DNA of 41,000 nucleotides from Actinomycetota bacterium. Lineage in GTDB: Bacteria > Actinomycetota > Actinomycetes > Actinomycetales > Microbacteriaceae. The notes below the pieces were generated by a model. The model did not search any database. It was given only the letters and a program-made list of their open reading frames with translations, and had not been told where the DNA came from. Made by a program: the position numbers and the translations under genes. This document shows positions 10,446 to 19,245 of the stretch, in pieces (the first letter of the stretch is position 1; every line of letters starts with the position of its first letter). The stretch covers positions 1 through 41,000 of the forward strand of contig JAFDWP010000087.1 in the NCBI GenBank assembly GCA_018268435.1. Reading direction: 5' to 3'.

Positions 10446-11555
10446 ATGGTGACGGACCACTACGAGGTCCTCGGCGTCTCGCGCGACGCGAGCGAGGACG
10501 AGATCAAGAAGGCGTACCGACGGCTCGCGCGGCAGCTGCATCCCGATGTCAACCCGAGCGAGGACGCCGCGGAGCGGTTCAAGCTCGTGACGCACGCCTA
10601 CGACGTGCTCAGCGACGCCGATTCCCGGCGCCGCTACGACATGGGCGGCGACCAGAACGGCAACGGCGGCTTCGGAGGTTTCGGCGGGTTCGGCGACATC
10701 TTCGAGACGTTCTTCGGCGGAGGAGGCGCGCGGTCCGCCCGCCCGCGCTCGCGCCGCGAACGCGGGCAGGATGCGCTCGTGCGGGTCACGCTCGACCTGG
10801 GCGACGTCGTGTTCGGCGTGCACCGCGACATCGAGGTGGACACCGCCGTGCTCTGCGAGACCTGCCACGGATCCTGCTGCGCGGAGGGGACCTCGCCGGT
10901 CACCTGCGACATCTGCGGCGGATCCGGCCACGTGCAGCAGCAGGTGCGGAGCCTGCTCGGCAACGTCATCACGACCGCTCCCTGCGGCTCCTGCGAGGGC
11001 TTCGGCACGACGATCCCGTTCCCGTGCCAGACCTGCAACGGCCAGGGCCGGGTGCGCTCGCGCCGCACGGTCGGACTGGACATCCCCGCCGGCGTCGAGA
11101 CCGGGCTGCGCCTGCAGCTGCCGGGGTCCGGCGAGGTCGGCCGCGCGGGCGGCCCCAACGGCGACCTGTACGTCGAGGTCACGGTGACTCCGCACGCACG
11201 GTTCAGCCGCGAGGGCGACGACCTGCTGGCGACGCTCGAGGTCGCGATGAGCGACGCGATCCTCGGCACCACGACCACGATCGAGTCGCTGGACGGACCG
11301 GTGGATCTGGAGATCCGTCAGGGCCTGCAGTCGGGGGACGTGCTCACCATCAAGGGCCGCGGCATCACGCCGCTGCGCGGCACCCAGCGCGGCGACCTCC
11401 GGGTCGGCGTGCAGGTGCTCACACCCACCAAGCTCGACCACAAGCAGCGCCAGCTCATCGAGGACTTCGCCAAGCGCACCAAGGCCCCCGAGCCGAAGCT
11501 CGCGGAGTTCCACCAGGGGCTGTTCTCCAAGCTGCGCGACCGCTTCCGGGGCTGA
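10446..11555 (+). CDS. dnaJ: chaperone DnaJ (DnaJ2 type, with zinc-finger domain)
   Basis: The 369-residue co-chaperone has a J domain (1-66) with the HPD motif at 32-34, a Gly/Phe-rich linker (about 70-95), four cysteine repeats, and a C-terminal substrate-binding region. It stimulates DnaK ATPase and hands over unfolded proteins. Repeats two to four are regular (CDICGGSG at 154, CGSCEGFG at 180, CQTCNGQG at 194). The first reads CETCHGSC (137-144) followed by another Cys, so its usual last Gly is replaced by Cys, giving two extra cysteines beside the zinc site. The ATG at 10446 has GGAAAGG upstream. Linkage to hrcA marks it as the DnaJ2 paralogue common in Actinobacteria, distinct from the dnaK-linked copy. 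Confidence 0.96.
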   Translation: MVTDHYEVLGVSRDASEDEIKKAYRRLARQLHPDVNPSEDAAERFKLVTHAYDVLSDADSRRRYDMGGDQNGNGGFGGFGGFGDIFETFFGGGGARSARPRSRRERGQDALVRVTLDLGDVVFGVHRDIEVDTAVLCETCHGSCCAEGTSPVTCDICGGSGHVQQQVRSLLGNVITTAPCGSCEGFGTTIPFPCQTCNGQGRVRSRRTVGLDIPAGVETGLRLQLPGSGEVGRAGGPNGDLYVEVTVTPHARFSREGDDLLATLEVAMSDAILGTTTTIESLDGPVDLEIRQGLQSGDVLTIKGRGITPLRGTQRGDLRVGVQVLTPTKLDHKQRQLIEDFAKRTKAPEPKLAEFHQGLFSKLRDRFRG

Positions 11556-11561
11556 TCCGGC

Positions 11562-12290
11562 ATGGCGCTGCACTTCGTGACGCCCGCGGCGACCTCGGCG
11601 ACGTCCGGGGAGGTCGTCGCGCTCGTCGGGGCCGAGGCGAAGCACGCCGCCGTCGTGCGGCGGGTGCGCGTCGGCGAGCCGATCACACTCGGTGACGGCG
11701 CCGGCGTCTGGCTCGACGGCGAGGTGGTCTCGGCCGTACCGGCGCTGGTCGAGGTGCGCGTGCTGACCCGCCGGGAGGATCCGCGCCCCGATCCGCGCAT
11801 CGTGCTGGTGCAGGCGCTCGCGAAGGGCGACCGGGACGAGCTCGCCGTGCAGGCGGCGTGCGAGCTCGGTGTCGACGAGATCGTGCCCTGGCAGGCCGCG
11901 CGCAGCGTGTCCCGCTGGGAGGGCGCGAAGGCGGCCAAGGGGCGCGAGCGCTGGGCCACGATCGTGCGCGAGGCCGCGAAACAGGCGCACCGGTCCTGGA
12001 TCCCCGAGGTCGCCGCGGTGGAGGCCACCGCCGACCTGGTGCGCCGTGCCGCGACGCAGCGCGTGCTGATCCTGGACCCGACGGCCCCGGCACGGCTCTC
12101 CGCGCTCGTGCCCGACGCGCGGGACCTCGTGCTCGTCGTCGGGCCGGAGGGCGGCATCGCGCCCGAGGAGATCGCGCGCCTGGTCGCGGCCGGCGCCGAG
12201 CGCGTGCTGCTCGGGGACACGGTGCTGCGCACCTCCACGGCCGGGCCCGCGGCGATCGCCGTCCTGAACGTGGCCCGTGGGCGCTGGTAG
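11562..12290 (+). CDS. rsmE: 16S rRNA (uracil1498-N3)-methyltransferase RsmE
   Basis: The 242-residue SPOUT-family methyltransferase has an N-terminal PUA-like part (1-75) and a C-terminal trefoil-knot domain with VGPEGGIAPEEI and LLGDTVLRTSTAGPAA, the conserved SAM-binding knot segments. It methylates N3 of U1498 in 16S rRNA. It begins six bases after the dnaJ stop and belongs to the hrcA-dnaJ transcript; hrcA-dnaJ-rsmE order is widespread in Gram-positive bacteria. No strong ribosome binding site is visible, so coupling to dnaJ translation is likely. Confidence 0.93.
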   Translation: MALHFVTPAATSATSGEVVALVGAEAKHAAVVRRVRVGEPITLGDGAGVWLDGEVVSAVPALVEVRVLTRREDPRPDPRIVLVQALAKGDRDELAVQAACELGVDEIVPWQAARSVSRWEGAKAAKGRERWATIVREAAKQAHRSWIPEVAAVEATADLVRRAATQRVLILDPTAPARLSALVPDARDLVLVVGPEGGIAPEEIARLVAAGAERVLLGDTVLRTSTAGPAAIAVLNVARGRW

Positions 12291-12317
12291 GTCCGCCGCC
12301 CCGCGGCACGGCGCGGA

Positions 12318-12323
12318 TAGACT
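12318..12323 (+). promoter_or_regulatory. -10 box for leaderless transcription of the HIT gene
   Basis: TAGACT lies six bases before the HIT start codon at 12330. It would give the downstream HIT-phoH-ybeY-CBS-era genes a promoter independent of the CIRCE-controlled one. Confidence 0.6.
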
Positions 12324-12329
12324 GAGCGC

Positions 12330-12677
12330 ATGAGCGAACCCTCGATCTTCACGCGCATCCTGAACGGGGAGATCCCCGGCGAGATCCTGCTCGAGACCGA
12401 CGACGTGTTCGCGATCCGGGACATCAATCCGCAGGCGCCCCTGCATGTACTGGTGATCCCCAAGTCCGAGCAGTACCGCGACGTCACCGAGCTCGCGGCG
12501 GGGGATCCGGAGCTGATGGCGAAGATGGTCGCCGCGGCCAAGCGGATCGCCGACGACCAGGCCAACGGCGAGTACCGCCTCATCTTCAACAACGGCGCGA
12601 GCGTCGCGCAGTCCGTCTTCCACGTGCACGCCCATGTGCTCGGCAACCTCGAGGAGAACAAGCTCGTTGGCTTCTGA
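12330..12677 (+). CDS. HIT family nucleotide hydrolase (HinT-like)
   Basis: The 115-residue protein is a complete histidine-triad protein with the active-site motif HVHAHV (His98, His100, His102) and the N-terminal FTRILNGEIPGEIL of the Hint branch. Hint proteins hydrolyse purine nucleoside phosphoramidates and adenylylated substrates. In Actinobacteria and Firmicutes one copy often lies next to phoH-ybeY-era, as here. Its own TANNNT hexamer six bases upstream, and lack of a Shine-Dalgarno, suggest leaderless translation. Its last 11 bases overlap the start of phoH. Confidence 0.94.
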   Translation: MSEPSIFTRILNGEIPGEILLETDDVFAIRDINPQAPLHVLVIPKSEQYRDVTELAAGDPELMAKMVAAAKRIADDQANGEYRLIFNNGASVAQSVFHVHAHVLGNLEENKLVGF

Positions 12678-13755
12678 CGAAACGACCGGATCCGCCACCA
12701 CGGCCCGGATCGAGGTGGACGGCGTGGCGATGGTGCAGCTGCTCGGCCCGCAGGACCGGCTGCTGCGCATGCTCGAGAAGGAGCATCCCGGCGTCGACGT
12801 GCTGGTGCGGGGCAACGAGCTCACGCTGACGGGAGCGCCCGCGGCGGTGCAGGCGGCGCAGGAGCTCGTCGGCGAGCTCATCGAGCTGACCCGCAGTGGG
12901 CATGCCCTCGCACCCAGCGACGTCGCGCAGTCGGCGCGCATGCTGGAGCGGGAGGGCGTGCGCCCCAGCGAGGTGCTGGGCGAGGCGATCCTGTCGACGC
13001 GCGGCCGCGTGATCCGCCCCAAGACGCTCGGGCAGAAGGAGTACGTCGACGCGATCGACGAGAACACGATCGTCTTCGGCATCGGCCCCGCCGGCACCGG
13101 CAAGACCTACCTCGCGATGGCGAAGGCCGTGCAGGCGCTGCAGCGCAAGGAGGTCGAGCGGATCATCCTGACCCGTCCGGCGGTCGAGGCGGGGGAACGG
13201 CTCGGCTTCCTGCCGGGCACGCTGAACGACAAGATCGACCCGTATCTGCGCCCGCTCTACGATGCGCTGAACGAGATGATGGATCCGGAGATCGTGCCGC
13301 GTCTGATGGCGAGCGGGACGATCGAGGTGGCGCCCCTCGCGTACATGCGCGGCCGGACGCTGAACGACTCGTTCGTCGTGCTGGACGAGGCGCAGAACAC
13401 CACACCCGAGCAGATGAAGATGTTCCTCACCCGGCTCGGCTTCGGCACGCGCATGGTCGTCACGGGCGACATCACCCAAATCGACCTGCCCACGGGGGCG
13501 TCCGGCCTGCGGGTGGTCACCCGCGTGCTCAAGGACATCGACGACATCCACTTCTCCCGGCTCACCAGCGACGACGTCGTGCGGCACTCGCTCGTGGGGC
13601 GGATCGTGGACGCCTACACCGAGTACGACGAGCAGCGCACGGCGGTGCGCGCGGAGCGCGAGCAGGCGGCGGAGTTCGCCAACCGCGCCGAGCGCCGAGC
13701 CGGACTGCAGCGCCCCGGTCCCCGCGACCGCATGCCGAAACGAGGCCTGAAATGA
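12667..13755 (+). CDS. phoH: PhoH family ATPase (PhoH-like protein)
   Basis: Read from TTG 12667 the protein has 362 residues. An N-terminal KH-like segment (about 15-80) precedes a P-loop ATPase domain with Walker A GPAGTGKT (140-147), TRPAVEAGERLGFLPG and a Walker B-type VVLDEAQNTT. PhoH-like proteins are RNA-associated ATPases of uncertain role, almost always linked to ybeY and era and so to ribosome or RNA maintenance. I chose the TTG because GAGGAG at 12650-12655 lies about 11 bases upstream and residues ASDETTG follow it naturally; the alternative ATG at residue 22 would cut into the first strand. The gene overlaps HIT by 11 bases and ybeY by four. Confidence 0.92.
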   Translation: MASDETTGSATTARIEVDGVAMVQLLGPQDRLLRMLEKEHPGVDVLVRGNELTLTGAPAAVQAAQELVGELIELTRSGHALAPSDVAQSARMLEREGVRPSEVLGEAILSTRGRVIRPKTLGQKEYVDAIDENTIVFGIGPAGTGKTYLAMAKAVQALQRKEVERIILTRPAVEAGERLGFLPGTLNDKIDPYLRPLYDALNEMMDPEIVPRLMASGTIEVAPLAYMRGRTLNDSFVVLDEAQNTTPEQMKMFLTRLGFGTRMVVTGDITQIDLPTGASGLRVVTRVLKDIDDIHFSRLTSDDVVRHSLVGRIVDAYTEYDEQRTAVRAEREQAAEFANRAERRAGLQRPGPRDRMPKRGLK

Positions 13756-14216
13756 TCGAGATCAACAACGAGTCGGCCATTGCGATCGACGAGACCGTGC
13801 TGCTGCGGCTCACCGAGCGCAACCTCGCGGAGCTGAACGTGAGCGCGGATGCGGATGTCGCCATCGTCCTCGTCGACGAAGGCGCCATGGAGGCCCTGCA
13901 CGTGCAGTGGATGGACGAGCCCGGGCCCACCGACGTGCTGAGCTTCCCGATGGACGAGCTGCGCCCCGGCACCATCGACCGGCCGACGCCGCCGGGACTG
14001 CTCGGCGACATCGTGCTGTGCCCGCAGGTCGCGGAGACGCAGGCCGCGACGGCCAAGCACACCCTCATGGACGAGCTCGTCCTGCTCACCACGCACGGAC
14101 TCCTGCACCTGCTCGGATTCGACCACGCGGAGCCAGCGGACGAGAAGGAGATGTTCGGTCTGCAGCGCGAGCTCATCGCCGGCTTCGCCGCCGACGAGCG
14201 CTCCCAGGGTCGATGA
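13752..14216 (+). CDS. ybeY: endoribonuclease YbeY (rRNA maturation factor)
   Basis: The 154-residue metalloprotein has the family signature HGLLHLLGFDH (His115, His119, His125), which binds the catalytic zinc. YbeY is a single-strand-specific endoribonuclease needed for 16S rRNA 3' processing and ribosome quality control. It overlaps phoH at its start and the CBS-protein gene at its end, each by four bases (ATGA), so the three are translated as a coupled set. Length is normal for the family. Confidence 0.96.
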   Translation: MIEINNESAIAIDETVLLRLTERNLAELNVSADADVAIVLVDEGAMEALHVQWMDEPGPTDVLSFPMDELRPGTIDRPTPPGLLGDIVLCPQVAETQAATAKHTLMDELVLLTTHGLLHLLGFDHAEPADEKEMFGLQRELIAGFAADERSQGR

Positions 14217-15529
14217 CGCCATTCCTGCTGCTCGCCGGCGCGATCCTGCTCGTCGCCTTCGGCGGCCTGATGGCGGCGATCGACGCCGCGCTGGCGGTGA
14301 CGTCGCGGGCCGATCTCGAGGAGATGGGGTCCGAGGGGCGCAACGCGCCCGCCCTCGCGCGGATCGCGGCGGATCCGGAGCCGCACGCGAACGCCGTCGC
14401 CTTCATGCGCGTGTTCGTCGAGACCGCCGCCGCCGTGCTCGTCACGGTCGCGCTCGTGCTGCTGTTCGGCGACCAGATCTGGTGGGCGATGCTCGCCGCG
14501 GCCGTCATCATGACGGGCATCACGTTCGTCCTGGTCGGGTCCAGCCCGCGCTCGTTCGGTCGGCAGCACGCCGACGCCATGCTGCGCGTGTGCGCGCCCG
14601 CGGTCCGTGCCGTCCGGGTGATCCTCGGCCCGATCGCTCAGGGCCTCGCCGTGTTCGGCAGCCGGGTCACCCCGGGCGCCGGACGCAGCACGTTCGCGAC
14701 CGAGACCCAGCTGCTCAGCATGGTGGACGAGGCCGCCTCGCACGACCTCATCGAGGCGGACGACCGCGAGCTGATCCACTCGGTGTTCGACTTCACCGAT
14801 CAGTTCGTGCGCGCCGTGATGGTGCCGCGCACCGACATGGTCACCGTGGACGCCGCCGCGACCACGTCCGAGGCCATGGAGCTGTTCCTCACCCGGGGGA
14901 TCTCGCGCGTGCCGGTGGTGGATGACGAGGCCGACGACGTCGTGGGCGTGCTCTACCTGAAGGACCTCGTGCAGTTCGCGTACCGCGACGACCGCAGCTG
15001 GCGCGCGGCGTCGGTGCGCCAGATCGCCCGCCCCGCCGTCTTCGTCCCGGAGTCGATGCGCGCGGAGACCCTGCTGCAGCAGATGAAGCGCGACGCCGTG
15101 CACGTCTGCATCGTCATCGACGAGCACGGCGGCATCGCGGGTCTCGTGACCATGGAGGACCTCATCGAGGAGCTCGTCGGCGAGATCTCCGACGAGTACG
15201 ACCGCCCGAGCGCGGAGGTCGTCGAGCTCGAGCCTGGACGCTATCGCGTGAGCGGTCGGCTGAGTCTCGAGGACGTCGGCGAGCTGTTCGGCGTCGAGCT
15301 CGAGGACGATGACGTCGATTCGATCGGCGGCCTGCTCGGCAAGGAGCTCAGCCGCATCCCCACGCCGGGCGCGACGGCCGTCGTGCGCGGACTCCTCCTC
15401 ACCGGGGGCGCCTCGCGCGGCCGCGGGCGCGGCATCGAATACGTCTTCGTGGAGCGGGCCGAGGAGCCGCTCGCGGAGGATCAGAACGGATCCGACCGGT
15501 CCAGCAAGGAGAGCCACGATGAGCGATGA
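14213..15529 (+). CDS. hemolysin-C/CorC family CBS-domain membrane protein
   Basis: The 438-residue protein has an N-terminal CNNM/DUF21-like membrane region (helices near 4-24, 64-86, 88-106), a pair of CBS domains (about 200-325, with VMVPRTDMVTVD, RVPVVDD and HVCIVIDEHGGIAGLVTMED) and a C-terminal CorC_HlyC domain (about 345-420, RYRVSGRLSLEDVGELF). This layout is typical of magnesium/cobalt efflux or magnesium homeostasis proteins; CBS domains usually bind adenine nucleotides. It is fixed in the ybeY-era neighbourhood in Actinobacteria. The ATG at 14213 overlaps the ybeY stop, and its end overlaps era by 11 bases. Confidence 0.92.
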   Translation: MTPFLLLAGAILLVAFGGLMAAIDAALAVTSRADLEEMGSEGRNAPALARIAADPEPHANAVAFMRVFVETAAAVLVTVALVLLFGDQIWWAMLAAAVIMTGITFVLVGSSPRSFGRQHADAMLRVCAPAVRAVRVILGPIAQGLAVFGSRVTPGAGRSTFATETQLLSMVDEAASHDLIEADDRELIHSVFDFTDQFVRAVMVPRTDMVTVDAAATTSEAMELFLTRGISRVPVVDDEADDVVGVLYLKDLVQFAYRDDRSWRAASVRQIARPAVFVPESMRAETLLQQMKRDAVHVCIVIDEHGGIAGLVTMEDLIEELVGEISDEYDRPSAEVVELEPGRYRVSGRLSLEDVGELFGVELEDDDVDSIGGLLGKELSRIPTPGATAVVRGLLLTGGASRGRGRGIEYVFVERAEEPLAEDQNGSDRSSKESHDER

Positions 15530-16439
15530 GCGCGAAGCGAAGGACGAGACGATGCACCGCAGCGGCTTCGTGACGTTCGTCGGCCGCCCGAACGTGGGCA
15601 AGTCGACGCTCACGAACGCCCTGGTGGGTGAGAAGATCGCGATCACAAGCGAGAAGCCGCAGACCACGCGGCGGGCGATCCGCGGCATCGTGAATCGGCC
15701 CGACGGGCAGCTCGTGATCGTGGACACTCCGGGGATCCACCGTCCGCGCACGCTCCTCGGCGAGCGTCTCAACGATCTCGTCGAGCAGGTGCTCGGCGAC
15801 GTGGACGTGATCGGATTCTGCGTGCCGGCCACCGAGAAGGTGGGTCCCGGCGATCGTCGCATCGCGGCGTCGCTGGACGGCTATCCGCGGGCCAAGAAGG
15901 TCGCGATCGTGACCAAGGTCGACGTGGCGGACCGGGACCAGATCACCGAGCGCCTCATGGAGGTCGACGCGCTGCGCGAGGACTGGGCCGCGGTCATCCC
16001 GCTCTCCGCGCTCACGCGGGTGCAGCTGGATGTGCTCGCGGACGAGGTGCTCGCGCTCCTGCCGGAAGGACCGTCGCTCTATGGGGACGACGTCGTGACC
16101 GACGAGCCCACCGAGGACCGCATCGCGGAGATGATCCGCGAGGCGGCGCTGGAGGGCGTGCGCGATGAGCTGCCGCATTCGATCGCGGTCGTCGTCGACG
16201 ACATCGCACCGCGCGAGGACTCCGATCTGACGGACGTGCACGCGTCGATCATCGTCGAGCGGGACAGCCAGAAGGCCATCATCATCGGGCGCAAGGGCGC
16301 CCGGCTGCGCGAGGTCGGCGCCACCGCTCGGGTCGGCATCGAGGAGCTCCTCGGCACCCGTGTGTTCCTGGGGTTGCATGTGAAGGTCGCGAAGGAATGG
16401 CAGCGCGACCCGAAGCAGCTGGGACGACTGGGCTTCTGA
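15519..16439 (+). CDS. era: GTPase Era
   Basis: The 306-residue protein has the Era GTPase domain with G1 GRPNVGKS (22-29), switch QTTRRAIRG, G3 DTPG (69-72) and G4 TKVD (132-135), then a C-terminal KH domain with AIIIGRKGARLREVG. Era binds the 3' end of 16S rRNA and checks 30S assembly. The start ATG 15519 has AAGGAGA upstream; a later ATG (residue 12) is possible but lacks such a site. It completes the HIT-phoH-ybeY-CBS-era unit, a set devoted to rRNA and ribosome maturation. Confidence 0.97.
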   Translation: MSDEREAKDETMHRSGFVTFVGRPNVGKSTLTNALVGEKIAITSEKPQTTRRAIRGIVNRPDGQLVIVDTPGIHRPRTLLGERLNDLVEQVLGDVDVIGFCVPATEKVGPGDRRIAASLDGYPRAKKVAIVTKVDVADRDQITERLMEVDALREDWAAVIPLSALTRVQLDVLADEVLALLPEGPSLYGDDVVTDEPTEDRIAEMIREAALEGVRDELPHSIAVVVDDIAPREDSDLTDVHASIIVERDSQKAIIIGRKGARLREVGATARVGIEELLGTRVFLGLHVKVAKEWQRDPKQLGRLGF

Positions 16440-16440
16440 C

Positions 16441-17382
16441 ATGGGCCTCGCCGCGCGGCACTGGGTCGCCCTGGAGTGGGGTGGACCCCAGCGGTGGAGG
16501 CTCGTCGACACCACTGCGCCGGATCCGGGACCGGGCGAGGTCACGATCCGCGTCCGCGCGGCGGGCATGAACCCCGCCGACCGCAAGCACGTCGCCGCCC
16601 CGCGCCCCGGGGTCGCCCTGCCGGTGCCGATCGGCTACGAGGTCTCGGGCGAGCTCGTCGCCATCGGTCCGGACACGCGGATCGGATCCGGCGAGGCACG
16701 CCTCGGCGACGAGGTGATCGCCTTCCGTGTGCAGGGCGGCTATGCGACCGCGCTCACCGTGCCTGCGGAGAAGGCGTTCCGCAAGCCGGCGCCGCTGTCG
16801 CACGCCGAGGCTGCCAACCTCCTGCTCGCCGGCACCACGGCCGCCGAGATGCTCGAGCGCGTGCACGCCGACGCGGGGGAGACGGTCCTCCTGCACGGTG
16901 CATCCGGTGCGGTCGGCGTCATGGTGCTGCAGCTCGCGGCGCTGCGCGGCATCCGTGTGATCGGCACCGCGAGCAGCGCCGGAGCCGAGCGGGTGCGGCG
17001 CTTCGGCGGAATCCCGATGGTGTACGGCAGCGGACTGCAGGAGCGGGTGCAGGCGCTCGGTCTCCGCGTGGACGCGGCCCTCGATGCCGTCGGCACGGAC
17101 GAGGCGGTCGCGGTGTCGCTCGCACTCGTCGACGACCGGGAGCGGATCGTCACGATCGCCGCTCCCCGGGCCGCGGCGGAGCATGGCTTCCGCAGCATCG
17201 CCGGATCTCAGCCGGACAGTGCGGCCTTCCGCGACGGGTTCCGCGGAGAGCTCGTGCGCCTCGCCGACGAGGGGCGTCTCACGGTCCCGCTCGCACGCAC
17301 CTGGCCGCTCGGGGATGCGGTCGAGGCGACGCGCCTCCTCGCCGAGGAGCACCCGGGGGGCAAGCTCGCGCTGATCCCGTAG
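16441..17382 (+). CDS. NADP-dependent MDR-family oxidoreductase (quinone oxidoreductase-like, zinc-free)
   Basis: The 313-residue protein has an N-terminal GroES-like domain (about 20-115, with GMNPADRKHVAAP and PIGYEVSGELVAIG) and a Rossmann domain whose nucleotide loop is HGASGAVGVMVLQLA (about 153-167). The zinc ligands of alcohol dehydrogenases are absent, which places it with quinone reductase/crotonyl-type MDR enzymes. The substrate cannot be inferred. It begins one base after the era stop, so it is probably at the tail of the era transcript. It converges on the DUF2207 gene with a 15-base gap and no visible terminator. Confidence 0.88.
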   Translation: MGLAARHWVALEWGGPQRWRLVDTTAPDPGPGEVTIRVRAAGMNPADRKHVAAPRPGVALPVPIGYEVSGELVAIGPDTRIGSGEARLGDEVIAFRVQGGYATALTVPAEKAFRKPAPLSHAEAANLLLAGTTAAEMLERVHADAGETVLLHGASGAVGVMVLQLAALRGIRVIGTASSAGAERVRRFGGIPMVYGSGLQERVQALGLRVDAALDAVGTDEAVAVSLALVDDRERIVTIAAPRAAAEHGFRSIAGSQPDSAAFRDGFRGELVRLADEGRLTVPLARTWPLGDAVEATRLLAEEHPGGKLALIP

Positions 17383-17397
17383 GACCGCGTCCGACGG

Positions 17398-19194
17398 TCA
17401 CCAGCCGCCGGAGGATCCGCCTCCGCCGCCGCCTCCCGACGAGCCGCCGCCGAAGGATCCGCTCGACGACGACGAGGAGGAGCTGGGCGTGGAGGTGGCG
17501 CTGAGCGAGCTGTTCATGCCCGACAGCGAACTGCCGAAGCTCTCACCGGAGTAGCCGAGGTACCAGGCGGGCGCGACGTCGTCGTGCGCGTACTGCACCG
17601 AGAGCACCTGCCCCCACTCGCGCTCCAGACCGAACAGCATGGCATAGGGCAGCAGCCGCTCGTACAGCACGATCACATCGACGCTGCCGTCCGCGCGCCG
17701 CTCGGCGCCGCTGTAGGACTGCAGCATGCGGATCCGATCCGCCTCGGCCAGCCGGATGTACTCGCGCACCCCGAGCAGGTACTCGCGTGTCTCGGCCCCC
17801 TGCGGCGTGAGCACGTCGCGGCGGCGGAGCGCGGCGAGGAACGGGATGAGTGCGATCGCGGAGGCGATCACGGCGACGACGAACGCCGCGATGGCGGCGG
17901 GGCGCGCGACGAGGAGGCCGGGCAGGGCGAGGGCGGCCGCCATGAGGCCGGCGCCCAGACCGATGGCGCTCAGCACGATCGCGAGCGTCGGGCGACGGCG
18001 CTCGAGCAGGCCGCGGGCGATCGCGGCGTCATGCGCGGTTTTCGGCAGCGCGCGCAGGCGCCCAGCGAGCGCGTCGTTCGGCTCGTCGAGATGCAGGACG
18101 ACCCCGGCCCGATCGCGGGCGAACAGTGCGCGCTGCGCGTCCGCGTCCAGCGGGTCCGGGGCGATCGCGGGGTCCAGGAGCTCGAGCGATGGTTTGCGCC
18201 CGCCCTCAACGATGCGGATGGTCTTGCGGACGGCGAGATGGACGATCTCCGCGGGCACCGCCACGCCGGCCCGCCCCTCGATCTGTGCGGCGAGCAGCGG
18301 TGGGAGCGCATCGGGGACGTCGTACTGGGCGACGACGATGCCGCGCCCGCGGCGGCGGCCCGCGCGGCGCAGCAGGGCGACTCCGACGATCGGCCCCACG
18401 ATCGCCAGCAGTGCCCCGGCACCGGCGAGGGGGTACGGCACCGCGTCGGTGACGGGATCCGGCTGACGCGCCGGCGCCGGCGTGAACGTTCCGGCCTTCA
18501 GCGGGAAGGCCACGGTCACACCGGATGCCGCCGGGATGTCGTCCTTCGTCACCCGGAACGGGCCCCCGCTCCCGCCGTCGGACACCAGGGTGCAGGGCGT
18601 CGTGTCGCCGGCCGCGCCGGAGTAGCAGGACGGCGCGCCGATCATCGCGGCACCGAGTCCGGGACCGAACGAGAGCTCGGCGGAGAAGTGCGCGATCGGC
18701 TGCTGGGAGACGAGGGGCAGCAGATTCCAGTACCACTCGTCGATCGCACGGTCGGTGGGACTGTGCACGACGTCGCGCATCGTGTACTGGATCCGGTAGG
18801 TCGTGCGCCCGTGCACGTAGCGATCCGGATCGCCGATCTTCAGCTGTCGCACGCCGTCCACGGTCTCGCCGTCGTCGTAGCGCAGGTCGTGCCCGTCGCC
18901 GTCGGTGATCGAGACGACGTGCAGGCCGAGCGGCGACCCCTCATACCAGGTGGGCAGCCCGCGGATGATGCCATGGTTCTGGTCGTACTCGGGGAAATCC
19001 GCCACGAGCGTCTCCGTTACGGCGAGTGTCGCGCGACCGTCCGCGTCCCTGCTGAGCAGGTAGGTCGCGTCCCAGGACGCATAGGAGAAGTCGTCCGCAT
19101 CGGCGTGAGCGGCGGGTGCGGCGAGCACCGGAGCGCCGAGGAGCGCGAGCGCGCCGAGCAGTGCGATCAGGCGCAGGCGCAGTCGAGCCGTCAT
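17398..19194 (-). CDS. DUF2207 family membrane protein with Ser/Gly-rich tail
   Basis: Read from ATG 19194, the protein has 598 residues. A signal peptide (basic residues, hydrophobic core, cleavage likely after APAAHA near residue 31) precedes an extracellular beta-rich DUF2207 domain containing VTETLVADF, NHGIIRGLP and YRIQYTMRDVV. One membrane helix follows near 240-262 and two near 395-450, with cytoplasmic domains between. The C-terminus is low complexity: a serine run, then Gly/Ser repeats ending in GGW, common in this family but of unknown purpose. A GTG three codons upstream (19203) is possible, but TAGTGT seven bases before 19194 favours leaderless initiation at the ATG. Function is unknown; a cell-envelope role is likely. 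Confidence 0.87.
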   Translation of the reverse strand: MTARLRLRLIALLGALALLGAPVLAAPAAHADADDFSYASWDATYLLSRDADGRATLAVTETLVADFPEYDQNHGIIRGLPTWYEGSPLGLHVVSITDGDGHDLRYDDGETVDGVRQLKIGDPDRYVHGRTTYRIQYTMRDVVHSPTDRAIDEWYWNLLPLVSQQPIAHFSAELSFGPGLGAAMIGAPSCYSGAAGDTTPCTLVSDGGSGGPFRVTKDDIPAASGVTVAFPLKAGTFTPAPARQPDPVTDAVPYPLAGAGALLAIVGPIVGVALLRRAGRRRGRGIVVAQYDVPDALPPLLAAQIEGRAGVAVPAEIVHLAVRKTIRIVEGGRKPSLELLDPAIAPDPLDADAQRALFARDRAGVVLHLDEPNDALAGRLRALPKTAHDAAIARGLLERRRPTLAIVLSAIGLGAGLMAAALALPGLLVARPAAIAAFVVAVIASAIALIPFLAALRRRDVLTPQGAETREYLLGVREYIRLAEADRIRMLQSYSGAERRADGSVDVIVLYERLLPYAMLFGLEREWGQVLSVQYAHDDVAPAWYLGYSGESFGSSLSGMNSSLSATSTPSSSSSSSSGSFGGGSSGGGGGGGSSGGW

Positions 19195-19201
19195 GCGAGC
19201 C

Positions 19202-19207
19202 ACACTA
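19202..19207 (-). promoter_or_regulatory. -10 box for leaderless transcription of the DUF2207 gene
   Basis: On the minus strand TAGTGT lies seven bases before the ATG at 19194, with no Shine-Dalgarno between. Confidence 0.5.
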
Positions 19208-19245
19208 TCCGTCGTGCGGGCGCCACCGTGCGCCCTATCCGGGAC

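Noticed and set aside
17400-17500. Gly/Ser repeat DNA at the end of the DUF2207 gene considered as a tandem repeat or mobile element scar
   Set aside because: The low-complexity tail is usual for this protein family and keeps the reading frame to a proper stop.
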